Below are positions 9,480-16,819 of a stretch of DNA of 64,000 nt, in pieces. Below the pieces are notes generated by a model. It was not told the origin of the DNA. It did not search any database and saw only the letters and a program-made list of their open reading frames with translations. Position numbers and translations under genes: made by a program. The DNA is from JBGPGW01 sp046349515 (GTDB lineage Bacteria > Pseudomonadota > Alphaproteobacteria > CADEGL01). The stretch is from the NCBI GenBank assembly GCA_046349515.1, contig JAXMCE010000002.1:495486-559485 (forward strand). Direction: 5' to 3'. How positions within the stretch are numbered: position 1 is the first letter of the stretch; each line of letters starts with the position of its first letter.

Positions 9480-9686
9480 ATGGCATTAGGCAACGATGAC
9501 GGAAGCGGCCGCTCACGCAAAGGCGTACGACACTGGATGCGCACTGTCTTGCGGCCTTTCGGAATTGCATGCGCCATTTTTCTAATCTACTCGCTTGGAT
9601 TTGCGACGCTCGATCTTGTGCGTCTCACACCTGTGGACGATTGGAGCATCGATCGTTATTGGCGGGCGATCGACAATGAACACAAC
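9480..9686 (+). pseudogene. 5' fragment of a membrane-protein gene, cut off by the repeat boundary
   Basis: From ATG 9480, with GGAG eight bases upstream, there is a coding-like stretch. It has a short basic N-terminus, one transmembrane helix (about residues 20-42, containing FGIACAIFLIYSLGFA), then LDLVRLTPVDDWSIDRYW. At 9687 the sequence enters direct-repeat copy B, which is the reverse strand of gene Y. The frame then runs on to 9986 through antisense sequence, giving a chimeric 168-codon frame. I read this as the remains of a gene truncated when the repeat arose. The family is not recognised. Confidence 0.5.
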
Positions 9687-9929
9687 ATCACCTTCCAATT
9701 GCTGCCGCATATAGGAGAGCACTTCGGCGAGGTAACCCTCGTTCGACGGATCAAGCTCATTGAGGGGACGCCAGACGGGCGCAATGCTTGTATGCGCGAC
9801 GGGTTCGGGCAGCACATCCGGTGGCGGCCCCGATCGCACGCGCAAGAGCCAATGGACGCCAATACCTGCACCGAGAAGAGCGAGCGCCATCAGGGCGCCG
9901 GCGACAGTGCGCCGCATCGTGACATTCAT
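9582..9929 (-). pseudogene. gene Y, copy B: 5' portion only
   Basis: From ATG 9929 this frame encodes the same N-terminus as the full copy: the basic start, the hydrophobic helix, the proline-rich stretch PPPDVLPEPVAHTS and on to MRQQLEGD (about residue 81). It then crosses the repeat boundary at 9687 into unrelated sequence and stops at 9582. The C-run that is short in copy A has its full length here, so the frame up to the boundary is intact and shows what copy A should read. About 78% of the protein is missing, so it is presumably non-functional. Confidence 0.7.
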
Positions 9930-11574
9930 CGGCCGCAACCCGAAATCCACAGCAACCCGAGCGTGCGCCGACATGGCCGTCTTTAACGGGGCACGATCGA
10001 TCGGACGACCGGTGCTGGAAAGGCGGCAATCGGCGCGCGCGAATTGTGTCAATCCAACCGCATTGTCCGAGACCAGAATGTCGAAACTATGGCGTCATTC
10101 CAAGGGCGCAAGGCACCTGTGCCGCTTCGCCATGGAATTCAATCACTACACTGAATCGATCGAGGCGGCTATCACGGCGGCGGGACACTTGTTCCATATG
10201 TGCGCAAAGCAGATTGAAGAACACGCTTCTCTCATCGTGCTCCCCGTCTTGGAGAAGTGTGTGACACGAATGTGGTGAGACGCCCATCGATCTCCTTCCG
10301 CCACTTTTCGGCCGCGGCACTCTCCTCTTCGGGTGTTCCATGTTCTGTTGGACCCATGAGCGTCCGATCATAGGGAATTATTCCATCTTCGCTTCGCCAT
10401 CCATTAGCCGCCACATGATCCAAGTAATATCGCAACCCCCGCGCGCCCGCAAAATGCGCGGCTGCATAGAGACCGGCTTCGTTGATGGGGAACTGCATGC
10501 TGTCTGTATCAATCGTCGTGCCGACATGACCGAGGGTGCCATTCCTCGCCATTTGTTGGTGCAGTTTTTCCGTATATCACGCGAGAGCAATGTCCTGTGC
10601 GCGAGGATTGTTCCAAAAATCGGATGCGCTGCAAATGCGCTGCCCCGACACCTCTTTGCAGAGCCAGCGACCATGTTGGTCGACAAGACCAATATCCTGC
10701 AAAGCAGGCTGGCGGAACTGATACCGCCCAATCGCACCCATTCCATTGCCTTCAGAATTGAAGGCGCCATAGCCCTTACCCTCGGATTCTCTTTTTCCCA
10801 GTACACTGACATAGACCGGATTGAGCGCGTCGATTTCCGCCTGCTCGCGGGCATACACATCGCGCCTGTAGTTTTCCCGATATCTCCTATTTCGCGCGGT
10901 CTCCGGATCGGTCTCGTCTTCTGGCGGCCGGCGGCCTAAGGCATGACCATAGTCAGGCCAGTCGAAGTTATCGCTTGTTGAGACAGGAATATTTCCAGAC
11001 GTGCTACGCCACGAATCGCGATATTCCGGCTCAACCGGCATGTGCTGTGCGAGCTGTTCGCCGCCGGGCTCGCTCGTATTAAACGCTTCCGCCTCAGGAT
11101 CAGGCTGCTCGTGCTGGCGCCCGTTGCCCCTCACTTCTCCAGCAAGGCCGAGGACCGTGGGGCCGGTGCCCGTCGATACGCGAGTGCGGGTGGGCGTGGG
11201 CGTCTCCGGCCAGTCGGAAGCCGGCGACGGGAGCTCGGCGTCGCCGCCCGTGTTGTCCTCGGTCTCCCAAGGCCTGAACTCGTCCCCTCCGGTGATGACC
11301 TGCGGCTGCAGCGGATCGCGCGGGTCGATGATCAAGTCCCCCGCCCCCGTTCCGCGGCGGATCGGGATAGACGAGGGAGAACGCCTTGTCGACGAACTTG
11401 CGGTAATAAGGGTGCTCCGGATGGAACGGGTCGCCGTAGCGGGGATCGGCCACGAGGGCCTTCAACGAATCTTCATCGAGCGGATCGGGGAAGCGGTACA
11501 TGCATCGTCTCCAGTTGTGGATGTCCCGACGACGATGCGCGCGTGCTGACCGAGAATCAGCGAAATAATCTGAA
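9687..11574. repeat. 1.89-kb direct repeat, copy B
   Basis: This is the counterpart of 7286-9157, in the same orientation. It contains the 5' end of gene Y (ending at the repeat's left boundary) and the whole of gene X. It is the longer copy at every one of the ten indel sites, and its reading frames are much better preserved. The exception is one extra C in a C-run near 11345 that breaks the frame where copy A is correct. The right end lies near CGAAATAATCTGAA; beyond it the two copies share only scattered bases. Confidence 0.9.
10232..11501 (-). pseudogene. lysozyme-like peptidoglycan-hydrolase gene (X), copy B, one frameshift and one internal TGA
   Basis: The ATG at 11501 opens MYRFPDPLDEDSLKALVADP, followed by a frame break near 11345 (extra C). 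A long frame then runs from about 11335 to a TGA at 10577-10579 and continues in the same frame from the next codon to 10232. The corrected product is about 422 residues: an N-terminal DPRYGDPFHPEH segment, a Pro/Thr/Glu-rich linker (residues about 70-150), then a lysozyme-like domain containing LGKRESEG, GAIGRYQFRQPALQD and, after the TGA, INEAGLYAAAHFAGARG. The TGA is also in copy A and sits in a context where CGA would fit. No signal peptide is evident, as expected for an effector delivered by a secretion apparatus, but that is inference. Confidence 0.65.
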
Positions 11575-11714
11575 CATTTTATAGGCCGTTGTTCGGGCGG
11601 AACAATTCACGAGCGCGCCACGACGGCGCCGCGCGCCAAGCGAAGCGACCGCCGCCGCATCACGCCGGGCGACGCTCCTCGCATCCCTCCCCGATCGCTC
11701 GATCCGCCCGTCGC

Positions 11715-12182
11715 TCAGTAGGGCGTGCCGTCCTTGCGGAAGAAGGCGGCGGTCGGGCTCTTGAAGGCCGCCCGCATGTCGATGCCGGGATAGTCGACCT
11801 CGTCGCCCGGCAGGCGGTCGCCGACCTCGAGATAGACCGCGTCCTTGTCCGAGCGGTTGACGAGGCAGTGGCCGTCCGGCGCGCCCGCGGGGAAGCCGGC
11901 CGCCATGCCGGGCCTCATCACCGTCTCGCCCGCGTCCGTCAGCAGCACGAGCTCGCCCTCGATCATGTAGATGAACTCGTCCTGCTTGGTGTGCCAGTGG
12001 CGCATGGCGGACATGACGCCGGGCGGCATGCGCACGAGGTTGACGCCGAAATTCTTGAGCCCCGCGTGGTCGCCCAAGCGCCGCTTTTCGCGCGCGGCGC
12101 ATTTCGAGCGGAAAGGTTCGGGGTAGCCCGAGCCCGTCACGGCCGGGACGGCCTTGGGATCGAAGACCGGTGACTTCGCCAT
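11715..12182 (-). CDS. small cupin-domain protein in the uracil-catabolism operon
   Basis: This is a 155-residue single-domain cupin. The metal-binding motif 1 is visible as RHWHTKQDEFIYMIEGE (H-x-H...E, about residues 60-75), and motif 2 lies around GHCLVNRSDKDAVYLEVG. The ATG at 12182 has an excellent AGGGAGG ribosome site; a frame extension to 12224 overlaps upp. It begins 10 bp after the upp stop and is the last gene of the four-gene operon. No specific family is recognised. Sugar isomerase, dioxygenase or lyase activities all occur in small cupins. The position suggests a role in processing the uracil-ring or ribosylurea products. Confidence 0.85.
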   Translation of the reverse strand: MAKSPVFDPKAVPAVTGSGYPEPFRSKCAAREKRRLGDHAGLKNFGVNLVRMPPGVMSAMRHWHTKQDEFIYMIEGELVLLTDAGETVMRPGMAAGFPAGAPDGHCLVNRSDKDAVYLEVGDRLPGDEVDYPGIDMRAAFKSPTAAFFRKDGTPY

Positions 12183-12192
12183 GCGTTCCTCC

Positions 12193-12825
12193 CTATTTCG
12201 TGCCGTAGAGCCTGTCGCCCGCATCGCCCAGGCCCGGCACGATGTAGCCGTGCTCGTTCAAGCGCTCGTCGACCGCGGCCGTGTAGATGGGGACGTCCGG
12301 GTGCTCGCCGTGGAAGGCAGCGACCCCCTCGGGCGCCGCGACGAGGCAAATGAACTTCATGGAGAGCGGGCCGATCTCCTTCAAGCGCCGCACGGCCGCG
12401 ACCGCCGAGTTGGCCGTGGCCAGCATGGGGTCGACCACAATCATGTGGCGCTCGGACGCATCGTCCGGAACCTTGAAGTAGTACTCGACGGCGACGAGCG
12501 TCTCGGGATCGCGGTAGAGGCCGATATGCCCTACGCGCGCCGAGGGGAGGACTTCGAGCATGCCGTCGAGAATCCCGTTGCCCGCGCGCAGGATCGAGAC
12601 GAAGCACAGCGACTTCTCCGGCAGGATCGGCGCCCGCATGCGCGCGATCGGCGTCTCGATCTCGACCGAGGTGAGCGGCAGGTCGCGCGTCACCTCGTAG
12701 GTGAAGAGCATGCTGATCTCGCGCAAGAGCCGGCGGAAATCGCCCGTGTCCGTCTCTTTCCGCCGCATGCGCGTGAGCTTGTGCTGCACCACGGGGTGGT
12801 CGATGAGGTGCACCTGCCCGGCCAT
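12193..12825 (-). CDS. upp: uracil phosphoribosyltransferase
   Basis: A 210-residue type I phosphoribosyltransferase that converts uracil and PRPP to UMP. The PRPP-binding loop reads VVDPMLATANSAVAA (about residues 128-142). RAGNGILDGM and the C-terminal PGLGDAGDRLYGTK (uracil-binding region) match the family. The ATG at 12825 (MAGQVHLIDH) is preceded by GGGAGAG and gives the usual length; an upstream TTG would add eight residues. It lies between DUF1688 and the cupin gene in one operon. In the fungal URC pathway, UPRT (URC6) supplies UMP for ring opening, so this copy may serve catabolism as well as salvage. Confidence 0.95.
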   Translation of the reverse strand: MAGQVHLIDHPVVQHKLTRMRRKETDTGDFRRLLREISMLFTYEVTRDLPLTSVEIETPIARMRAPILPEKSLCFVSILRAGNGILDGMLEVLPSARVGHIGLYRDPETLVAVEYYFKVPDDASERHMIVVDPMLATANSAVAAVRRLKEIGPLSMKFICLVAAPEGVAAFHGEHPDVPIYTAAVDERLNEHGYIVPGLGDAGDRLYGTK

Positions 12826-12858
12826 GGAGTCTCTCCCAAACCTGTTCAAGGTGAAGTC

Positions 12859-14106
12859 TTAGAAGACCGTACCATCGCTTTCAACGCGAATGGGCGGCGC
12901 ACCGTCGGGACGCAGGCTTCGCGCGATCTTGCGCCCTGCTGCCCAGGTGCCGCCTTCGAGCACCTTGGCAAGCGGCAGCGCCGCGGCATCGAGCCCGAGC
13001 GCCGTGCGGATCCCCTCCGCCACGCGGTCGAGAAGCGCGACGGTCAGCGCGCGCCACTCGACGACGAGGGGCGAATCGACCGTGTGGCTCCGATGGAGGT
13101 CGCCCGGATCCTTCGGCCGCAGCACACCCAGATCCACGAAGAGGCCGCCGTTCCGGTACTCCGGCAGGCCCGTGAGCGCATCGAGCCCCGTCACCACGAA
13201 TCCCGCCTCCTCGAGCGGCTCGACGAGCGAATAAGCAAGCCATTGCGAGAGCTTGTGGAAGGGGACAAGCCCGTCGGTCGGGTCCCCGGCCTTGATGAGC
13301 GGATGCCGCCACACGTCACCGAGGTTGATTCCGTCGAGTTCGATGCGTCCCGGCCAAATGGGCGAGAAGACGTCGAGCACGACACCCAGGATCGTCGCAG
13401 CCGCGAGACGCTTGTCCGGGGCGCGCTCGGCCAGATGGTCGACCAGGTGGCCGAGCCGTGGGGGCGAGCCGAAGACATCGGCGCGGTCGAGCAAGGCCCG
13501 GCCGAGGCGACGCATGAGCGCTGTCCGTCCCACGAGGCCGACGAGCGGATTATCGGTGCGCACCTGAAAAGCGCGTTCGAGGTCGAGCTCGGCCAGGTGC
13601 GAAAGACGCTCGCCGTCGGTCCGCAACGGACGTGTCCGGTCGGAGGAGAAGAGGCCGTCTACGAACATGTGGAAGGTCGCGATCGCCAGCCCTTCGGACC
13701 GGCCAAGACCCTCTTCCTCGCCGGGCTCGCGATAGGACCAGGCAGAGCCCGCGCCCGCGTCCAAGAGCACGCTGGGGACGACGAGGTCAAAACGGATGCG
13801 CGCGCGCTCGGCAGCGGGAAGGGTCCCGGCCCGCGCCGCAAGCCGCGCCCAGCGATCGGCTCTGCCAGCCTCGAAGTGACGCCAGCGGCTGTGATAGGGG
13901 ATCGCGAGCGTGGGATAGCGCTCGCGGATCGTGTCGAGGACGTAGTCGACCGTCGCCGGAAGCTTCGATGGGTCGTAGTGGAAGGCCAGCGCCTGGCCCG
14001 CCTCGGCGCGAGCGAGGATGTGATGGCAGCGCGCGCGAATGGTCTCGGGCGAGCGAAGGACGCGCACCGCCTGGGGTGTTCCGTTCGGTTCCGCTTGCCC
14101 GCTCAA
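12859..14106 (-). CDS. DUF1688 / URC4-urg3 family protein
   Basis: A protein of about 415 residues with the DUF1688 pattern: RCHHILARAEAG near the N-terminus, YPTLAIPYHSRWRHFEAG (about residues 64-81), DRWARLAARAG, and RIRFDLVVPSVLLDAGAG-SAW. The middle has EGLAIATFHMFVDGLFSSD, and the C-terminal part includes GVLRPKDPG. Fungal URC4 is required for uracil catabolism; yeast urc4 mutants were reported to accumulate ribosylurea, so hydrolysis of that intermediate has been proposed. The start is uncertain: the frame opens at a TTG (14106), seven bases after the upstream stop, with an alternative GTG at 14067. Soluble and presumably cytoplasmic. Confidence 0.9.
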   Translation of the reverse strand: MSGQAEPNGTPQAVRVLRSPETIRARCHHILARAEAGQALAFHYDPSKLPATVDYVLDTIRERYPTLAIPYHSRWRHFEAGRADRWARLAARAGTLPAAERARIRFDLVVPSVLLDAGAGSAWSYREPGEEEGLGRSEGLAIATFHMFVDGLFSSDRTRPLRTDGERLSHLAELDLERAFQVRTDNPLVGLVGRTALMRRLGRALLDRADVFGSPPRLGHLVDHLAERAPDKRLAAATILGVVLDVFSPIWPGRIELDGINLGDVWRHPLIKAGDPTDGLVPFHKLSQWLAYSLVEPLEEAGFVVTGLDALTGLPEYRNGGLFVDLGVLRPKDPGDLHRSHTVDSPLVVEWRALTVALLDRVAEGIRTALGLDAAALPLAKVLEGGTWAAGRKIARSLRPDGAPPIRVESDGTVF

Positions 14107-14113
14107 CCGGCGC

Positions 14114-15373
14114 TCAGTCTTCGAGCCCGCGGCCCCGGGTCGCGGCCAGAGAGTCCTTCGTCGGCGCCGGCTTCTCGGTGAAGTAGCCCGCGGCCTTCTT
14201 GGCTTCGAGCTCGACCCGCGCGTCGGCCGGCACGAGCTCGTCGGGAATCGACATGCGCTCGCCGACCTCGATCCCTTGCGAGACGATCGAGTCGTACTTG
14301 ACGTTGCTCATGGAGACGAGCCGGTCGATGCGGTGGATGCCGAGCCAGTGGAGCACGTCGGGCATGAGCTCCTGGAAGCGGATATCCTGGACGCCCGCGA
14401 CGCACTCGGTGCGCGTGAAGTAGGCATCGGCCCGGTCGCCGCCGGGCTGACGCTTCCGCGCGTTGTAGACGAGGAACTTCGTGACCTCGCCGAGCGCGCG
14501 CCCTTCCTTGCGGTTGTAGACGATGACGCCGGCGCCGCCCTCCTGCGCCGTCGCGACGCATACTTCGATGCCATGCGCGAGGTAGGGCCGGCAGGTGCAG
14601 ATGTCCGAGCCGAAGACGTCCGAGCCGTTGCACTCGTCATGCACGCGGCAGGCAACCTTGTGCGACTCGTCGGCCAGCGCCTCGACATCGCCCATGATGT
14701 AGACAGAGACGCCACCGACGGGCGGCAGAAAGACCTTGAGATCCGGGCGCGTCACGAGTTCCGGGTACATGCCGCCCGTGTGCTCGAAGAGCGCGCGGCG
14801 GAGAGTCTGTTCCGTGATCTCGAACCGCTCGGCGATGCCGGGCAAGTACCACACGGGCTCGATCGCGGCCTTGGTCACCCGGATGTCGCCGCTCGAGGAG
14901 AGAATGCGATTATCCGGCTTCAAGCGCCCCGCGCGGATCGCGTCCTGGATCTCCGGCATGTTGATGTGCGCCTTCGTCACCGCGATCGAGGGTCGGATGT
15001 CGAAGCCGGCGGCAAGCTCCTCGGCGAAGACCTGTCGCACCATGTGGCCGTAGGGATCGAGCGAGACCACGCGCTTCGCGTCATGCCACTGCGGATAGGG
15101 GCCGATTGCATCGGCCGGCTCGGTGTCGGTGAGATCGGGCCGGCGCTCGGGATCGAGATCGCCCGCGGCAACAGCGAGCGCGCGGTAGATCGCATAGGAC
15201 CCCGAATGCGTCCCGATGACGTTGCGGTCGCCCGGCCGCGTGACGGTGCCGATGACGGGACCGCGCACCTTGGGCGTGTCCGCGCCCCATTTGATGGGCT
15301 GGACCTTGCGTCCCTGCCCGCTCGGGTGGGACGTCAGGATGATGTGCTTCGAGGACTTGGGGTCCGTTGCCAT
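14114..15373 (-). CDS. GTP cyclohydrolase II-like protein, URC1 type
   Basis: A 419-residue protein whose C-terminal half is a RibA-like cyclohydrolase domain. The zinc cysteines are visible in HDECNGSDVFGSDICTC (about residues 235-251), and YNRKEGRALG gives the catalytic Tyr/Arg-Glu-Gly-type segment. The N-terminal ~200 residues (from ILTSHPSGQGRKVQPIKWG on) are an extension not found in riboflavin-pathway RibA. Extended homologues include fungal URC1, proposed to open the uracil ring of a uridine nucleotide. ATG 15373 is preceded by CGGGAA. First gene of the operon, with a TATAAT upstream at 15453-15448. No riboflavin gene is nearby, which favours the catabolic assignment. Confidence 0.9.
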   Translation of the reverse strand: MATDPKSSKHIILTSHPSGQGRKVQPIKWGADTPKVRGPVIGTVTRPGDRNVIGTHSGSYAIYRALAVAAGDLDPERRPDLTDTEPADAIGPYPQWHDAKRVVSLDPYGHMVRQVFAEELAAGFDIRPSIAVTKAHINMPEIQDAIRAGRLKPDNRILSSSGDIRVTKAAIEPVWYLPGIAERFEITEQTLRRALFEHTGGMYPELVTRPDLKVFLPPVGGVSVYIMGDVEALADESHKVACRVHDECNGSDVFGSDICTCRPYLAHGIEVCVATAQEGGAGVIVYNRKEGRALGEVTKFLVYNARKRQPGGDRADAYFTRTECVAGVQDIRFQELMPDVLHWLGIHRIDRLVSMSNVKYDSIVSQGIEVGERMSIPDELVPADARVELEAKKAAGYFTEKPAPTKDSLAATRGRGLED

Positions 15374-15447
15374 GAATCGTTCCCGCCCGGGCGCACCTTG
15401 CGGCCACACGCCCGCCCGCCTTGAGGCTCCTGTGGAAAAGTTACGAA

Positions 15448-15453
15448 ATTATA
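15448..15453 (-). promoter_or_regulatory. candidate -10 element for the URC-type operon
   Basis: Read on the minus strand, a perfect TATAAT lies about 75 bases upstream of the ATG of the cyclohydrolase gene, inside a distinctly AT-rich patch (15440-15480) of an otherwise GC-rich region. No close match to TTGACA lies 16-18 bases before it, so recognition may need an activator or an alternative sigma factor. Confidence 0.45.
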
Positions 15454-15530
15454 ACAAAATCCGCACGTTAACGCATATGGGGCGATTCGTGAGGAATGGC
15501 AAGCCTCTAGGCCGCCCCCGGCGGGTGCCC

Positions 15531-16700
15531 TCAGCCCGCGGAATCGGCCCTGTAGCGGAAGGGAAGACGCTTCGAGAGCGTCATGATCGCCTCAAGCGGG
15601 CTTCGCTCCTGCCAGCCCGCGAACTCCTCGATCGAGATACGTTCAGCACCGTCGCGGCCCACCGCCGTCACGAGCTCGCCCACCGTCGCGTCTTCGAAGC
15701 CCGTCAGGTCGAGCGTCGTGTGTTCGAGCGAGACGGAAATGACGGGCACCCGGCGGCCGCGCAACAGCACGGACGCGCGCTGTCCTCTCGCAGGCATGCG
15801 CAGCCCGTTCGTGACGCCCATGGCGATCACGCCCGTCACCTTCGCCGTGTTGAGGCCGTAGAGGCCGCCGATCGCGACATCTCGCCCCGCCGGATGGCGT
15901 CCCACATGGATGAGGCGCGACTGCACGGAGCGAAGGATCGGCTCGAACCCGTCCATCGTCGCCTCGCCTGCCACCATGGGGGAAAGCCCGTAGAGTACAT
16001 GCCCGGCGCAGACCGCGTTGCAACTGTCCTCGAGGCCCATGAGCGCGCCGGCACTCGCGCGCGCTTGCGTGATGGGCACGTTGAGCCCCTGCTTGGCAAG
16101 CGCCGCGATGATCGAATCGAAGCGCCTGAGGCCGCCTTGCGACCATGCGGCGCCCGCACGATCGCCGAAAGGAACATGGGTGTAGACACCTTCGACGACG
16201 ACGTTCGGCAGACGCGACACGGCAAGGATGAACGGCACCGCATCGTCGGCAAGGATGCCGAGCCGGCCAAGGCCACAGTCGACCTTGATGTAGACGGCTG
16301 TCGGTTTCGCCGCGGCTTTCGAGACCGCCTCCGCCGCCGCCATGTTGTAGATCGTGGGGATGAGATCGTGTTCAAGCAGGTCGCCCATCGCATCCGGCAG
16401 ATTGCCGCCGAACATGAGGATTTTGCCGGCGATGCCCGCGCGGCGCACCGCGACCGCTTCGTCGAAGTCACCCGTCGCGAGCGCGAAGACTCCGCTGGCC
16501 GCGAGCCGCTCGGCGATGGGAACGACGCCGTGGCCATAGGCATCGGCCTTGATCGACGCGATGATGTGCGTGCCGGGCTTGAGGCGTGCCGTGAGCGCGC
16601 GGCAGTTCCGGTCGAGCGTCCCCAAGTCGATCTCGGCCCAGGCTGGATGGGCCGATTCGGGACGGCGCGATTGAGGCAGGCTCGATTCTGGGCGATTCAT
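15531..16700 (-). CDS. alanine racemase-like PLP-barrel protein lacking the catalytic tyrosine
   Basis: A 389-residue protein with the full Alr architecture. The PLP lysine lies in ASIKADAYGHG (about residue 50), and VDCGLGRLG, ARASAGALMG and VLYGLSP follow in the expected order, with a C-terminal beta domain. In place of the usual GY(A/G)DGY motif that holds the second catalytic base (Tyr265 in classical numbering), the protein reads AMGVTNGLRM, so tyrosine is replaced by valine. A standard two-base racemase mechanism therefore looks compromised. I chose ATG 16700; a TTG two codons upstream is possible. It diverges from the flavoprotein gene at 16820. Confidence 0.8.
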   Translation of the reverse strand: MNRPESSLPQSRRPESAHPAWAEIDLGTLDRNCRALTARLKPGTHIIASIKADAYGHGVVPIAERLAASGVFALATGDFDEAVAVRRAGIAGKILMFGGNLPDAMGDLLEHDLIPTIYNMAAAEAVSKAAAKPTAVYIKVDCGLGRLGILADDAVPFILAVSRLPNVVVEGVYTHVPFGDRAGAAWSQGGLRRFDSIIAALAKQGLNVPITQARASAGALMGLEDSCNAVCAGHVLYGLSPMVAGEATMDGFEPILRSVQSRLIHVGRHPAGRDVAIGGLYGLNTAKVTGVIAMGVTNGLRMPARGQRASVLLRGRRVPVISVSLEHTTLDLTGFEDATVGELVTAVGRDGAERISIEEFAGWQERSPLEAIMTLSKRLPFRYRADSAG

Positions 16701-16819
16701 GTCCAAACCCCGACGGGCGACCCGATCGGAAGACCGTAGCAGCGCGCCTGCGCAAGGGTCAACGAAGGGGCGGCTCTCGGCTACACTCTCACCGCATTCC
16801 GTTCACCCCACGGCTCGCC

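Noticed and set aside
10577..10579. The shared TGA as a selenocysteine codon
   Set aside because: No plausible selenocysteine-insertion hairpin was seen after it, the position does not look like a redox cysteine site, and the same gene has frameshifts.
7286..11574. Direct repeat as an insertion sequence or composite transposon
   Set aside because: There is no transposase-like frame, no terminal inverted repeats and no flanking target duplications.
12154..14181. 675-codon plus-strand frame opposite upp and DUF1688
   Set aside because: It is an antisense shadow; both minus-strand genes carry family motifs and proper spacing.
14114..15373. Assignment of the cyclohydrolase as the riboflavin-pathway RibA
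   Set aside because: The ~200-residue N-terminal extension and the co-operonic DUF1688 and upp fit URC1, and no other riboflavin gene is nearby.
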